A DNA stretch of 40,972 bases from Anaerolineae bacterium. GTDB lineage: Bacteria > Chloroflexota > Anaerolineae > JAADDB01. The stretch's first letter is position 1; each line of letters begins with the position of its first letter. The notes below the pieces were generated by a model, which was not told where the DNA came from, did not search any database, and saw only the letters and a program-made list of their open reading frames with translations. Position numbers and translations under genes: made by a program. The DNA is taken from positions 1 through 40,972 of the forward strand of contig WFQT01000188.1 of assembly GCA_015486895.1 (NCBI GenBank). Direction: 5' to 3'. Of the stretch, positions 34,430-40,972 are shown piece by piece.

Positions 34430-36412
34430 ATGAGAAAGTTAGGTGATTACCGCATTTTGCAGGAAATAGGCTCTGGCGGCATGGCAACCGTTTACCTGGC
34501 CACCGACAGCCGCACAGGACAGAAGGTGGCGCTAAAAGTATTACACGCCGATCTGGCTCAAAACTCGGTTGATGTGGCACGCTTCCGGCGCGAAGCAGAA
34601 GCGGCTATGCGTCTCCAGAACCCTCATATCGTCAAAGTTCTGGATTTTGGCCAGGCAGGCGATCGCTACTTCATTGCGATGGAGTTCGTGCAAGGATTGA
34701 CCATCGCACAGTTGATCAAGAAAAAGGGAAATTTGTCTGTTGAGCAGACTCTGGCTATCGCGTTGCAAGTTGCAGAAGCTCTCGCAGAAGCCGATCGACA
34801 TCACATCGTGCACAGGGATATCAAACCGCAAAATATTATGATCACGGATAGTGGTTTGGTCAAAGTAACTGATTTTGGGATTGCTAAGATTGTAGGGGAA
34901 GAAACGCTGACGCCGGATCGGTTTTTTGCGGGGAGTCCTCGTTATGCTGCACCGGAGCAGGCAGGAGGCAGCCATGTTGACATTCGGGCTGATATTTATG
35001 CCCTCGGCGTCTGCATGTACCAGATGCTGGCGGGCGTGGTGCCGTTCGACGCCGATACACCGTTGGCCATTATGCAACAGCATTTGGAGAAAGACCCAGG
35101 ACCGTTACACAATTATGCTGAAGTGCCGCGTGGTGTTGAGCAATTGGTCATGAAAGCTTTAGCTAAGGATCCAGCACAAAGATTTCAATCGCCGGCAGAA
35201 ATGGCGGGAGCGTTGAAGCAACTGCAGTTGAACGGTGGTGAACCATTGCCGGAGAGCGACGAAACCGTGGTCAGACAATTGCCTAATGTCCGGGAAACAA
35301 ACACGGCCATCGAACCAGAGGAGCAGCGTGAACAAAACGTTCCATCAAGATGGGCAGTAACGCACTTACCGTGGTGGCAGACGCCGCTTGTGAAATTTGT
35401 CATTGGTTCTTCCATTGTGGTTGCTATCCTTTTCTTGTGGCAACCGCCATTTGTTAGGGCGGCTGCGAAAGCCGTACAGAATCTGTTTGGGTCAATGCCA
35501 ACGGCTACGTTGACGCTTACACCGACCGTAACAACGCTTCCCGACAGGATAACATTGAGTTTGCGCGCTGCTGAAATGACACAGGTTACCGTTCAGGTTG
35601 ACGGAACGGACAAATTTGTTGGTGTCATGGCCAAAGGGGAAACGAAAACATGGCACGCACAGTATGTAGTCTCGGTTGAGTCCATTAATGGTGGCGCTCT
35701 ACAAGTGACATTGAACCGCGTGACGCTGGGTACATTAGACCCGGCGAACAGTTACATTAAGCGGACCTGGATATTCGAGAATGGAAAGGTAGTAGAGGCC
35801 CCTCCGGTCGTACCGACCTCGACGCTTACACCGACGCCTACAATAACGCCTCCGACCACGATGACACCTACACCAATACCGACACGGACACCGACGGTAA
35901 CATTTACATGTACGCCGAGTCCGACCGGCACGCCAAGCCCCGCGAACGCCCCACGACCTGTGAATACCCTGCAGTCGGCAAGTACGCCGAGGCCGGCGAA
36001 CACGCCGAGGCCGGCGAACACGCCGAGGCCGGCGAACACGCCGAGGCTGACGAACACGCCGCGGCCGACGAATACGCCAAGACCGACGAATACGCCGCGG
36101 CCAAGGCCAACACCTACGCATGCAGTGGCTAACGCACGTATCTTTGGACATTTCCGGGTAACGGAAGGTGGCCATACCCATGGTTTCACGAAAGGACGCA
36201 TCGAGTTATGGCATCAAAACCGGAAAGTGGGCAATACATCACCAGCCTGGGAGAATGGATATTTCGAGTTTAGTGGCCTGCCTGCCGGTAATTATCAAGT
36301 TATTGCCATTACTATCAAAGGCTATTACTTTGTGACGGGCAATGAACACGATGTTGACAATGTGGAAAGCGGTCACGCATACGGCCCACTGGATTTCGCC
36401 GTGAAGCCGTGA
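34430..36412 (+). CDS. Transmembrane Ser/Thr kinase with RodZ-C-like and carboxypeptidase-regulatory-like domains
   Basis: The ATG at 34430 follows GAGGGGAT and starts 1 nt after the N-lobe fragment ends. The kinase has GSGGMATVY, K36, HRDIKPQN (D130), DFG (D148) and APEQ. A membrane helix lies at about 320-345. Outside, a domain at about 374-455 reads LRAAEMTQVTVQVDG, GVMAKGETKTW and NGGALQVTLNRVTLG, resembling the C-terminal DUF4115 domain of RodZ. A long Thr/Pro/Arg/Asn linker contains seven NTPRPA-type units. The last 95 residues (GRIELWHQNRKVG, GYFEFSGLPAGNYQV) look like a carboxypeptidase-regulatory or Cna-B-type beta-sandwich. RodZ links the cell wall to the MreB cytoskeleton, so the RodZ-like domain is notable beside tubulin-like genes; the match is by pattern only. 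Confidence 0.9.
   Translation: MRKLGDYRILQEIGSGGMATVYLATDSRTGQKVALKVLHADLAQNSVDVARFRREAEAAMRLQNPHIVKVLDFGQAGDRYFIAMEFVQGLTIAQLIKKKGNLSVEQTLAIALQVAEALAEADRHHIVHRDIKPQNIMITDSGLVKVTDFGIAKIVGEETLTPDRFFAGSPRYAAPEQAGGSHVDIRADIYALGVCMYQMLAGVVPFDADTPLAIMQQHLEKDPGPLHNYAEVPRGVEQLVMKALAKDPAQRFQSPAEMAGALKQLQLNGGEPLPESDETVVRQLPNVRETNTAIEPEEQREQNVPSRWAVTHLPWWQTPLVKFVIGSSIVVAILFLWQPPFVRAAAKAVQNLFGSMPTATLTLTPTVTTLPDRITLSLRAAEMTQVTVQVDGTDKFVGVMAKGETKTWHAQYVVSVESINGGALQVTLNRVTLGTLDPANSYIKRTWIFENGKVVEAPPVVPTSTLTPTPTITPPTTMTPTPIPTRTPTVTFTCTPSPTGTPSPANAPRPVNTLQSASTPRPANTPRPANTPRPANTPRLTNTPRPTNTPRPTNTPRPRPTPTHAVANARIFGHFRVTEGGHTHGFTKGRIELWHQNRKVGNTSPAWENGYFEFSGLPAGNYQVIAITIKGYYFVTGNEHDVDNVESGHAYGPLDFAVKP
35983..36108 (+). 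repeat. 18-bp coding minisatellite, about seven units
   Basis: ACGCCGAGGCCGGCGAAC and variants repeat about seven times, encoding TPRPAN-type units. The first units are nearly identical and the last ones diverge (GACGAATACG forms). Copy number is likely to vary between strains and would change linker length only. Confidence 0.82.
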
Positions 36413-36608
36413 CGGGGATAAAGTAGAACAAGAACGGCCATGATACATAGATAGCGTGGGCTCGCGCGGGTTTTTCTTTTCCTGCTCTGCTTGACTCGAA
36501 GGGACAGAGAGAGTATTATTCCTTGTATTGGAACACATTTAAACATAGATGCTTACGTTTTTAAAGCTCTTGGACACAATGATTGCAGAGTCGTCACAGC
36601 TTGCAGCA
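36413..36608. other. Intergenic region with a weak hairpin
   Basis: GCGTG at 36454-36458 can pair with CGCGC at 36463-36467 (one G-U pair), followed after 3 nt by TTTTTCTTTT at 36471-36480. It could act as a weak intrinsic terminator after the kinase gene. Nothing else stands out. Confidence 0.35.
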
Positions 36609-37089
36609 ATGGAACACCAGAATAGTCCGATAGAAAAAGTAATCGCCGTATGTCGGACGGAAGTAAAGGTTGATCGAGCGTGGGAGGGAACAGAAAGTAT
36701 ATGGTGTGCCGGGTCAATTGAAGAAATGACTTCAGGCAAGATGGCCGAACCTTCTGAAGGCGAAACACCATTTCTGGACAAAGCGGGATTCAGTGAAGTG
36801 CTTCCGCCGTTTCTAAAGGTTTCCTTCGCTCAGGGCTGGTAGTGCGATTACTGCTGCTATTCTTGACCAATGACGCTTTTTTGGCTTTTGTCACGGTTTG
36901 TTGGATGGAACAATTCGTGTAAGCGACCTGTGCTAGATCGTTTCTTAAATCCCCATTCGCTGTTCCTGTGGCAGGCTACCTTTGGTTTTTTAGCGAGCTG
37001 GTGAAGGCTGACGGTTATACTTGGTGGAAAGTGAGTCGATGCACGGCTATGGGTTAGGCCGCTCAATAACTTGCTCGACTCTGTGCAAT
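36609..37089 (+). pseudogene. Decayed copy of the five-helix SH3b membrane protein
   Basis: The region matches the intact gene at 25762 in order but with large deletions and frame disruption. Its beginning reads MEHQNSPIEKV against MEKQNDSAKKEI. CTGCTGCTATTCTTGACC (near 36851) matches the first helix TTGCTGCTATTTTGGGCT, followed by TTTTGGCTTTTGTCACGG against TTTTGGCTATTGTCACGG. A part resembling the third helix lies near 36970-37000 (GGCTACCTTTGG against AGCTACCTCTTT). GCTGACGGTTATACTTGGTG (near 37008) matches GCTGATGGTTATACCTGGTG in the SH3b domain, and GGTTAGGCCGCTCAATAAC has stop codons where the intact gene reads GWAAQDW. Helices 2, 4 and 5 and the linker are missing. It is a pseudogene by deletion and stops, not a functional gene. 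Confidence 0.82.
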
Positions 37090-37412
37090 GCAATGGCTAT
37101 TGGCGGTTCTGTACTTTATAAATAGTGATGATTTCGCTCATTCAATCAAGAATGTGTTTTCATCGGCAAACTGGCGGGATTGTTAGCTTACAAAAAGCCT
37201 AAGTTGTTTTGTTGAAAGATGGTATCGCTTTTTGTGTTTCGTCTTGCTCGGGAAGGGAATAATGCTCTGCTAAGGGCTTTGCCCTGGACAATACTTTTAT
37301 AGAGTTAGTGTTAGAGTTAGTGTCTATCTCAACGGGAAACGAGGCGTGAATCGTTTTGTTTGACTGTCTGGCGGCAAGGGTCAAATAGAATGTGCGGAAG
37401 GAAGGGGAAAGT
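37090..37412. other. Intergenic region upstream of the CBM9-like gene
   Basis: No gene is seen. TAGAGTTAGTGT is duplicated head to tail at 37300-37311 and 37312-37323, about 90 bp before the start at 37413. A short GGGCTTTGCCC hairpin lies at about 37274-37284. Either might belong to the promoter region; no clear -35/-10 pair is visible. Confidence 0.45.
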
Positions 37413-39230
37413 ATGTCAGGAAAGATGAGGCTGTTGTTAGTCATGTTATTCTTCGGCATTGGGCTGGTTATGTTGCCTCGCAGCGTGGTGTACGCACAGA
37501 ATGTGGGGGGCGGGGGTACGACGGCTTCCAATGCTCAGATGTACCTTAACTTGCTAACGCCGAATGCCTTTACGATATCCACCGTTGCTGTCAATCATCG
37601 GCAGAAAATGAATACTACCGGCCTCAATAATACTCTTCTCGGTAAGCAGTTCAAGACAGCCGGCAAAAGCCTGCAAGCCGTCAAAGCCATCGACAGCCCC
37701 AGAATCGATGGCGACCTTAGTGAATGGGCTAACGTGCCTTATGTGACGTTGAATGCCTCCACGGCGGACTACCATGCCGGCAAAGAACCTTATCCAAGCA
37801 CAACCGATTTGAGTATGAATGTTTTTTCCGCCTGGAATGATTCATTTGTTTGGTTTGCTTTCGCGGTCACAGACGATGTGATTGTAGAAGATAGTACATC
37901 TCTATGGAAGGACGATGAGATAGAGCTGGGTATTGATGGACTAAATGATCACGAGGCACACTGGTTTGAAGATGATCATCAGTATTTATTCACGGCCAAC
38001 GGTCGCGACAGTGACTTTGGGCAAAGGACGCCCACCGCTATAACTTTCGCCGTTCGGAGGGTGTTGGGCGGTTGGAACGTAGAGGTCCGAATTCCGCGTT
38101 CCGAACTTGGCTTTGCCAGCACGCCTTTGCTTGTCAACCAGATAATCGGTTTCAATTTGGGTCTTCATGACGATGATGATGGTGGTGATTATGATACCCA
38201 TCTCATTTGGCGCGGAAATAGTACAAACAACAGCCAGGATTATGGGAAGTTGATTCTGAGCGGGTTGACGTATGCCTTTCAAGCTACGCCCACGCCTGAA
38301 CCAACGGTTATCCCTACTGTTACCCCAACGCCTACACCTACGTCAATGCCTGCGCCTGATAACGACGACATAGATAGAGCTACGTACATATCGGTGTCTG
38401 CTGCTTCTTTTGCCAGCACATACACTGAAAAAACTTCAGGAGCCACGACTGCGGCAGATGATCCGAATCTGGAATGCGTTTCGGGTCAAAGATACCATTC
38501 AGTTTGGTATCGCATTACGCCATTGGTGAATAGTCGGCTAACGATTGATACTTTCGGGAGTCAGTACGACACAGTGTTGGCTGTCTGGACAGGAAAACGT
38601 GGTGCCTTGCATTCTGTTGGGTGCAATGATGACAGCGATGGACAATCTCAGTCCCGTCTCGCCGTTGATGTGCGGGCAGGGACAGTCTATTATATTGAAA
38701 TCGTTGGTTTCAGTGTAGAAAGCTATGGCAACCTCACTTTCAATGTGTACTCTGTTCCGTCAGTGTCCACTGCGACGCCTACACCTACGGCAATGTTTAC
38801 ACCGACGCCAACAAATACGCCTGCTCTGCAGTTCATTCCCTGGTTGCCGGTTCGTCACTTCGTGTGCGGCGCATATGAACCCAACAATAACAGATACCAA
38901 AATCCCTGGGGACCGCTTCTCACTGGCTATTCCTATAATGCTATGTTGTGTGCGAAAGATCCTGAGGACAACTATTATTTTGATACGACGACTACTGATA
39001 ACGTGCAGATTAGCTTGCAATTACCCAGCAAATTGGTCAGCCATACGGCAATCTGGCTTTATGCGCAAAGCGACTTGAACAAGACTGTCTGCGGCACCGG
39101 GCCGGTCACGGTAGCTGATTACAGTAAGACATGTCATATTACCCACACGGGGCGCTATATTATCAACATCTACACTGATGGCGTAGTAGACAATGTTCAT
39201 CCGTATATATTGCGGATGACTTACCGGTAG
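37413..39230 (+). CDS. Exported CBM9-like and PPC-domain protein
   Basis: The ATG at 37413 has GGAAGGGG upstream. A signal peptide ends near VVYAQ (residue 29). A CBM9-type beta-sandwich follows at about 90-290 (IDGDLSEWANVPYVTL, FAVTDDVIVEDSTSLWKDD, VEVRIPRSELGF), with a DDDDGGDYD acidic turn that could hold calcium. Family members bind carbohydrate. A Thr-Pro linker leads to a PPC-like domain (about 316-448; YDTVLAVWTG, VGCNDDSDG) and then a second PPC-like module at about 471-605. That last module is highly similar to the end of the NHL protein at 30766, including the preceding LQFIPWLP segment. No enzyme active site is seen, so it is probably a surface or secreted binding protein. Confidence 0.9.
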   Translation: MSGKMRLLLVMLFFGIGLVMLPRSVVYAQNVGGGGTTASNAQMYLNLLTPNAFTISTVAVNHRQKMNTTGLNNTLLGKQFKTAGKSLQAVKAIDSPRIDGDLSEWANVPYVTLNASTADYHAGKEPYPSTTDLSMNVFSAWNDSFVWFAFAVTDDVIVEDSTSLWKDDEIELGIDGLNDHEAHWFEDDHQYLFTANGRDSDFGQRTPTAITFAVRRVLGGWNVEVRIPRSELGFASTPLLVNQIIGFNLGLHDDDDGGDYDTHLIWRGNSTNNSQDYGKLILSGLTYAFQATPTPEPTVIPTVTPTPTPTSMPAPDNDDIDRATYISVSAASFASTYTEKTSGATTAADDPNLECVSGQRYHSVWYRITPLVNSRLTIDTFGSQYDTVLAVWTGKRGALHSVGCNDDSDGQSQSRLAVDVRAGTVYYIEIVGFSVESYGNLTFNVYSVPSVSTATPTPTAMFTPTPTNTPALQFIPWLPVRHFVCGAYEPNNNRYQNPWGPLLTGYSYNAMLCAKDPEDNYYFDTTTTDNVQISLQLPSKLVSHTAIWLYAQSDLNKTVCGTGPVTVADYSKTCHITHTGRYIINIYTDGVVDNVHPYILRMTYR

Positions 39231-39676
39231 GCGATAGTGTAACAAGCCTCCGAGAGAGACGGAGTTATAAAAAGAGTGTGGATAACCTCATTGTAACGGG
39301 CGACATTTTTCGATTCAGTACGCAAATGAACTTATCTTGTAGTGTCCTTCCGTTTTCGACGACAATCTTACCATGGGTTTGTGAAGGTTCTGTGAAGAGC
39401 TCCTGTTTTCTGGCAAGTTAACAGGGGCAGGTAGAGCATGACGCCCTGCGTTCTGTTTTCTATTTGTCATTTTTGGCTATCAATATTGACCGCTTGATAC
39501 GGGTTTCTGATATCAAGTTGATAAAGGTTTTGGGCTGTGATACGTTTGCCTAAGACAGATGCAACCAAAGGTGAGCCGATCGACTCAATATCATGTGGAA
39601 AGCAAACGTCACTACTCGCAAGGAGATATTTGTCACAGCGGCGACACGTTGCCGCAGGGCAAAAACGGAGGACTGT
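39231..39676. other. Intergenic region upstream of the transposase
   Basis: CTCCG at 39248-39252 can pair with CGGAG at 39260-39264, followed by TTATAAAAA; this could be a weak terminator for the preceding gene. A REP-like palindrome lies at 39638-39655, just before the transposase start. No other feature is recognised. Confidence 0.45.
39638..39655 (+). repeat. REP-like palindrome, left copy
   Basis: GCGGCGACACGTTGCCGC forms a hairpin of about 7-8 bp with one G-U pair. It lies 21 nt upstream of the transposase start and matches the right copy at 40262 in 17 of 18 positions and in orientation. Confidence 0.72.
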
Positions 39677-40204
39677 ATGAACTGGCCACATGCTCCTACC
39701 CATTGGCTGTTCGAGCCGGGCATCTATGTTGTCACTGCAGCCACCTATAAAAAAGTGCACTACCTCAACACTCCGGTCCGGAAAGATTTCTTTCAACAAT
39801 CCTTGTTTGCCATCGCTGCAGAGTTTGGCTGGCGTTTGCAGGCTTGGGCGATTCTGATCAATCACTATCACTTTGTTGCAGCATCTCCTGAAAACCCGGA
39901 AACGTTGCGCCGATTGATCGGCAAACTACACATGACCACCGCCAAGGAAATTAACCGCCAGGATGGGCAGCATGGACGCAGAGTGTGGTATCAGTACTGG
40001 GATACTCGCGTTACCTATCAGAAATCTTATCTGGCGCGGTTGAATTATGTCAACAATAATCCTGTTAAGCATGGATTGGTGGGTAATGCCGAGAATTATC
40101 CCTGGTGCTCGGCAGCATGGTTTGCTCAGAATGCATCGCTGGCATTTGTAGAGACCGTAAAGCGGTTCAAAATAGATCGTGTGAACGTTTACGATGACTT
40201 TTGA
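39677..40204 (+). CDS. REP-associated tyrosine transposase (Y1_Tnp family)
   Basis: The ATG at 39677 follows GGAGG at 39667-39671; the longer open frame runs through the palindrome and is unlikely to be translated. The 175-residue protein has the HUH metal motif HYH (H63, H65, in LINHYHFV) and a single catalytic tyrosine candidate (Y124) in LNYVNNNPVKHGLVG. The WYQYWDTRVTYQKSYLARL segment is typical of this family. RAYT enzymes are single-copy domesticated relatives of IS200/IS605 transposases that cleave REP palindromes. Two REP-like palindromes flank it here in the same orientation. The gene appears intact. Its length and motif set are normal for the family. Confidence 0.92.
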   Translation: MNWPHAPTHWLFEPGIYVVTAATYKKVHYLNTPVRKDFFQQSLFAIAAEFGWRLQAWAILINHYHFVAASPENPETLRRLIGKLHMTTAKEINRQDGQHGRRVWYQYWDTRVTYQKSYLARLNYVNNNPVKHGLVGNAENYPWCSAAWFAQNASLAFVETVKRFKIDRVNVYDDF

Positions 40205-40241
40205 TCTTGAATTGCGCTTTGGACTGCTTTGGACTGCGCTA

Positions 40242-40328
40242 TCTTGATGGCGCTTTCAAAAGCGGCGACACGTCGCCGCAGACCAAAGTGGGCTGTGCCA
40301 CCTTGATGGCGCTTTCAAAGGCGGCCAG
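40242..40328 (+). repeat. Composite direct repeat around the right REP-like palindrome
   Basis: TTGATGGCGCTTTCAAA occurs at 40244 and again at 40303, a 59-bp period, followed each time by an (A/G)GCGGC start of a palindrome. The perfect palindrome GCGGCGACACGTCGCCGC occupies 40262-40279. The unit lies between convergent genes and may also help terminate both. Confidence 0.75.
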
Positions 40329-40330
40329 GC

Positions 40331-40903
40331 TCACAACCGCGTGCGCTGCTTGATCCGCCGCCCACGGCCGCGCGTTCGTCGCGGCGGACGAGGGGGCTGC
40401 ACGACGAAGGTGAGTTTCTCCAACATGTTCAACGACACTTCGGTCGGCACCAACTGTCCCAAGATGGTCAGCAGGACGCGAACACGCTCCGGGCCGGAAA
40501 GCTGGCGGTCGAACAAAGCGTACTTCCCTTTTAAGGCGCCTTTGGTAATGGCCACGCGATCACCTTTGTGGAAAAGCTGCCCCCGGGCGTAAACTTCCCC
40601 GCGCGTTTGGGCGATGTAAGCCCGGACACTCTCGATCACGTCTTCCGGAACCGGCAGGAGTTGGTTGTCGAATTTGGGCAGGCTGCGCACGCCCGGCGTT
40701 TGCCGAAGCGCGTAAATGGGGAATTCTTCCAGGTTCAGGCGCACAAACAAATAGTGCGGAAAAAACGGCACGCCCTCTTTTACCTGCCCCTCCGGAGACC
40801 AGAGAGGCAGGTAAACTTCCTGTTGGAGTATCGCCTCGATGAAAAAAGCAACCTTTTGTTCCCAGTGCGGCTTCGTATAAACCAAATACCATTGTACCGA
40901 CAT
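40331..40903 (-). CDS. NusG/RfaH-like transcription elongation factor
   Basis: The start (complement of 40901-40903) is preceded by GAGGAGT at a normal spacing. The N-terminal NGN domain is recognisable: WYLVYTKPHWEQKVAFFI, then FFPHYLFVRLNLEEF and TPGVRSL. A KOW motif follows (KGDRVAITKGALKGKYALF, then RVRVLLTILGQ). An Arg-rich tail of about 20 residues (RPPRRTRGRGRRIKQRTRL) is added at the C-terminus. The short length and lack of ribosomal neighbours indicate a specialised paralogue of the RfaH/UpxY kind, which bind RNA polymerase to promote elongation through a particular operon, often one for surface polysaccharide. Its target would lie to the left of its own start on the minus strand, that is, outside or against this locus, so no target is assigned. 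Confidence 0.87.
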   Translation of the reverse strand: MSVQWYLVYTKPHWEQKVAFFIEAILQQEVYLPLWSPEGQVKEGVPFFPHYLFVRLNLEEFPIYALRQTPGVRSLPKFDNQLLPVPEDVIESVRAYIAQTRGEVYARGQLFHKGDRVAITKGALKGKYALFDRQLSGPERVRVLLTILGQLVPTEVSLNMLEKLTFVVQPPRPPRRTRGRGRRIKQRTRL

Positions 40904-40925
40904 ATGACGTACTCCTCAGAAAATA

Positions 40926-40963
40926 AAATGAGACGCAGATAAACGCAGGCTGCGCACGCAGAT
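40926..40963 (-). repeat. ATCTGCGT extragenic repeat at the right edge
   Basis: Read on the minus strand, the segment contains ATCTGCGT twice and a related CTGCGT between them. It is a cousin of the ATCAGCGT element at 19772-19801. It lies upstream of the NusG-like gene. Confidence 0.6.
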
Positions 40964-40972
40964 AAAAAATCA

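Noticed and set aside
35983-36108. Possible CRISPR array
   Set aside because: The 18-bp units are contiguous without spacers and stay in frame, so they are a coding minisatellite.
35735-36201. Minus-strand open frames rich in Arg or Val-Gly opposite the linker of the kinase at 34430
   Set aside because: They reflect the 18-bp minisatellite read backwards.
36549-36842. 97-codon open frame before the decayed SH3b gene
   Set aside because: Its second part matches the N-terminus of the intact gene at 25762 and ends where the first helix should begin, so it is part of the pseudogene.
39593-39676. N-terminal extension of the transposase
   Set aside because: It would be translated through the REP-like palindrome; the ATG at 39677 has a GGAGG at good spacing and gives the usual family length.

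Overview
The window is one long, almost entirely plus-strand accessory locus from a bacterium. It most resembles Chloroflexota of the Anaerolineae or Caldilineae type. That assignment is an inference from protein style, not from a marker gene: many tail- or middle-anchored Ser/Thr kinases, Thr-Pro rich linkers joining membrane helices to SH3b, NHL, PA14, CBM9-like and PPC-like modules, and tubulin-like proteins of the Tubulin_2 type. No rRNA, tRNA or other taxonomic marker is visible.

Region 1 (1-10067) is the core. It holds a double-FHA protein cut by the window edge, a membrane-anchored VWA protein with a degenerate FHA-like cytoplasmic domain and an acidic Gly/Tyr/Asp tail, a soluble tubulin-like protein with an intact GGTGSGT loop, and a longer paralogue in which that loop is lost and two membrane helices have been gained. 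Region 2 (10850-19319) encodes a kinase with a zinc ribbon and a multi-helix membrane domain, a pseudokinase fused to a possible beta-propeller, and a very large membrane protein with five extracytoplasmic SH3b-like domains. The last two overlap at TAATG. Region 3 (19834-26892) encodes an LppM-like lipoprotein, two tandem kinase paralogues carrying DFD instead of DFG with a small membrane protein between them, and a five-helix SH3b membrane protein.

Region 4 (26944-36412) holds three more full kinases with different C-terminal sensor-like domains, a large exported NHL/PA14/PPC protein with twelve exact-length repeats, and a kinase fragment consisting only of the N-lobe. Region 5 (36413-40972) contains a decayed copy of the SH3b membrane protein, an exported CBM9-like/PPC protein, a REP-associated tyrosine transposase between two REP-like palindromes, and a minus-strand NusG/RfaH-like factor.

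Working model (inference): the FHA, VWA and tubulin-like proteins form a GTP-driven cytoskeletal or membrane-remodelling apparatus. Phosphorylation by the linked kinases would control it, with FHA domains reading phosphothreonine, pseudokinases acting as scaffolds, and SH3b and other exported domains sensing the envelope. Comparative-genomics work has linked FtsZ/tubulin-like families with VWA proteins in proposed membrane-remodelling systems. The combination here, with a GTPase-dead membrane tubulin, a pseudokinase and DFD kinases, is the most likely undescribed system in the window.
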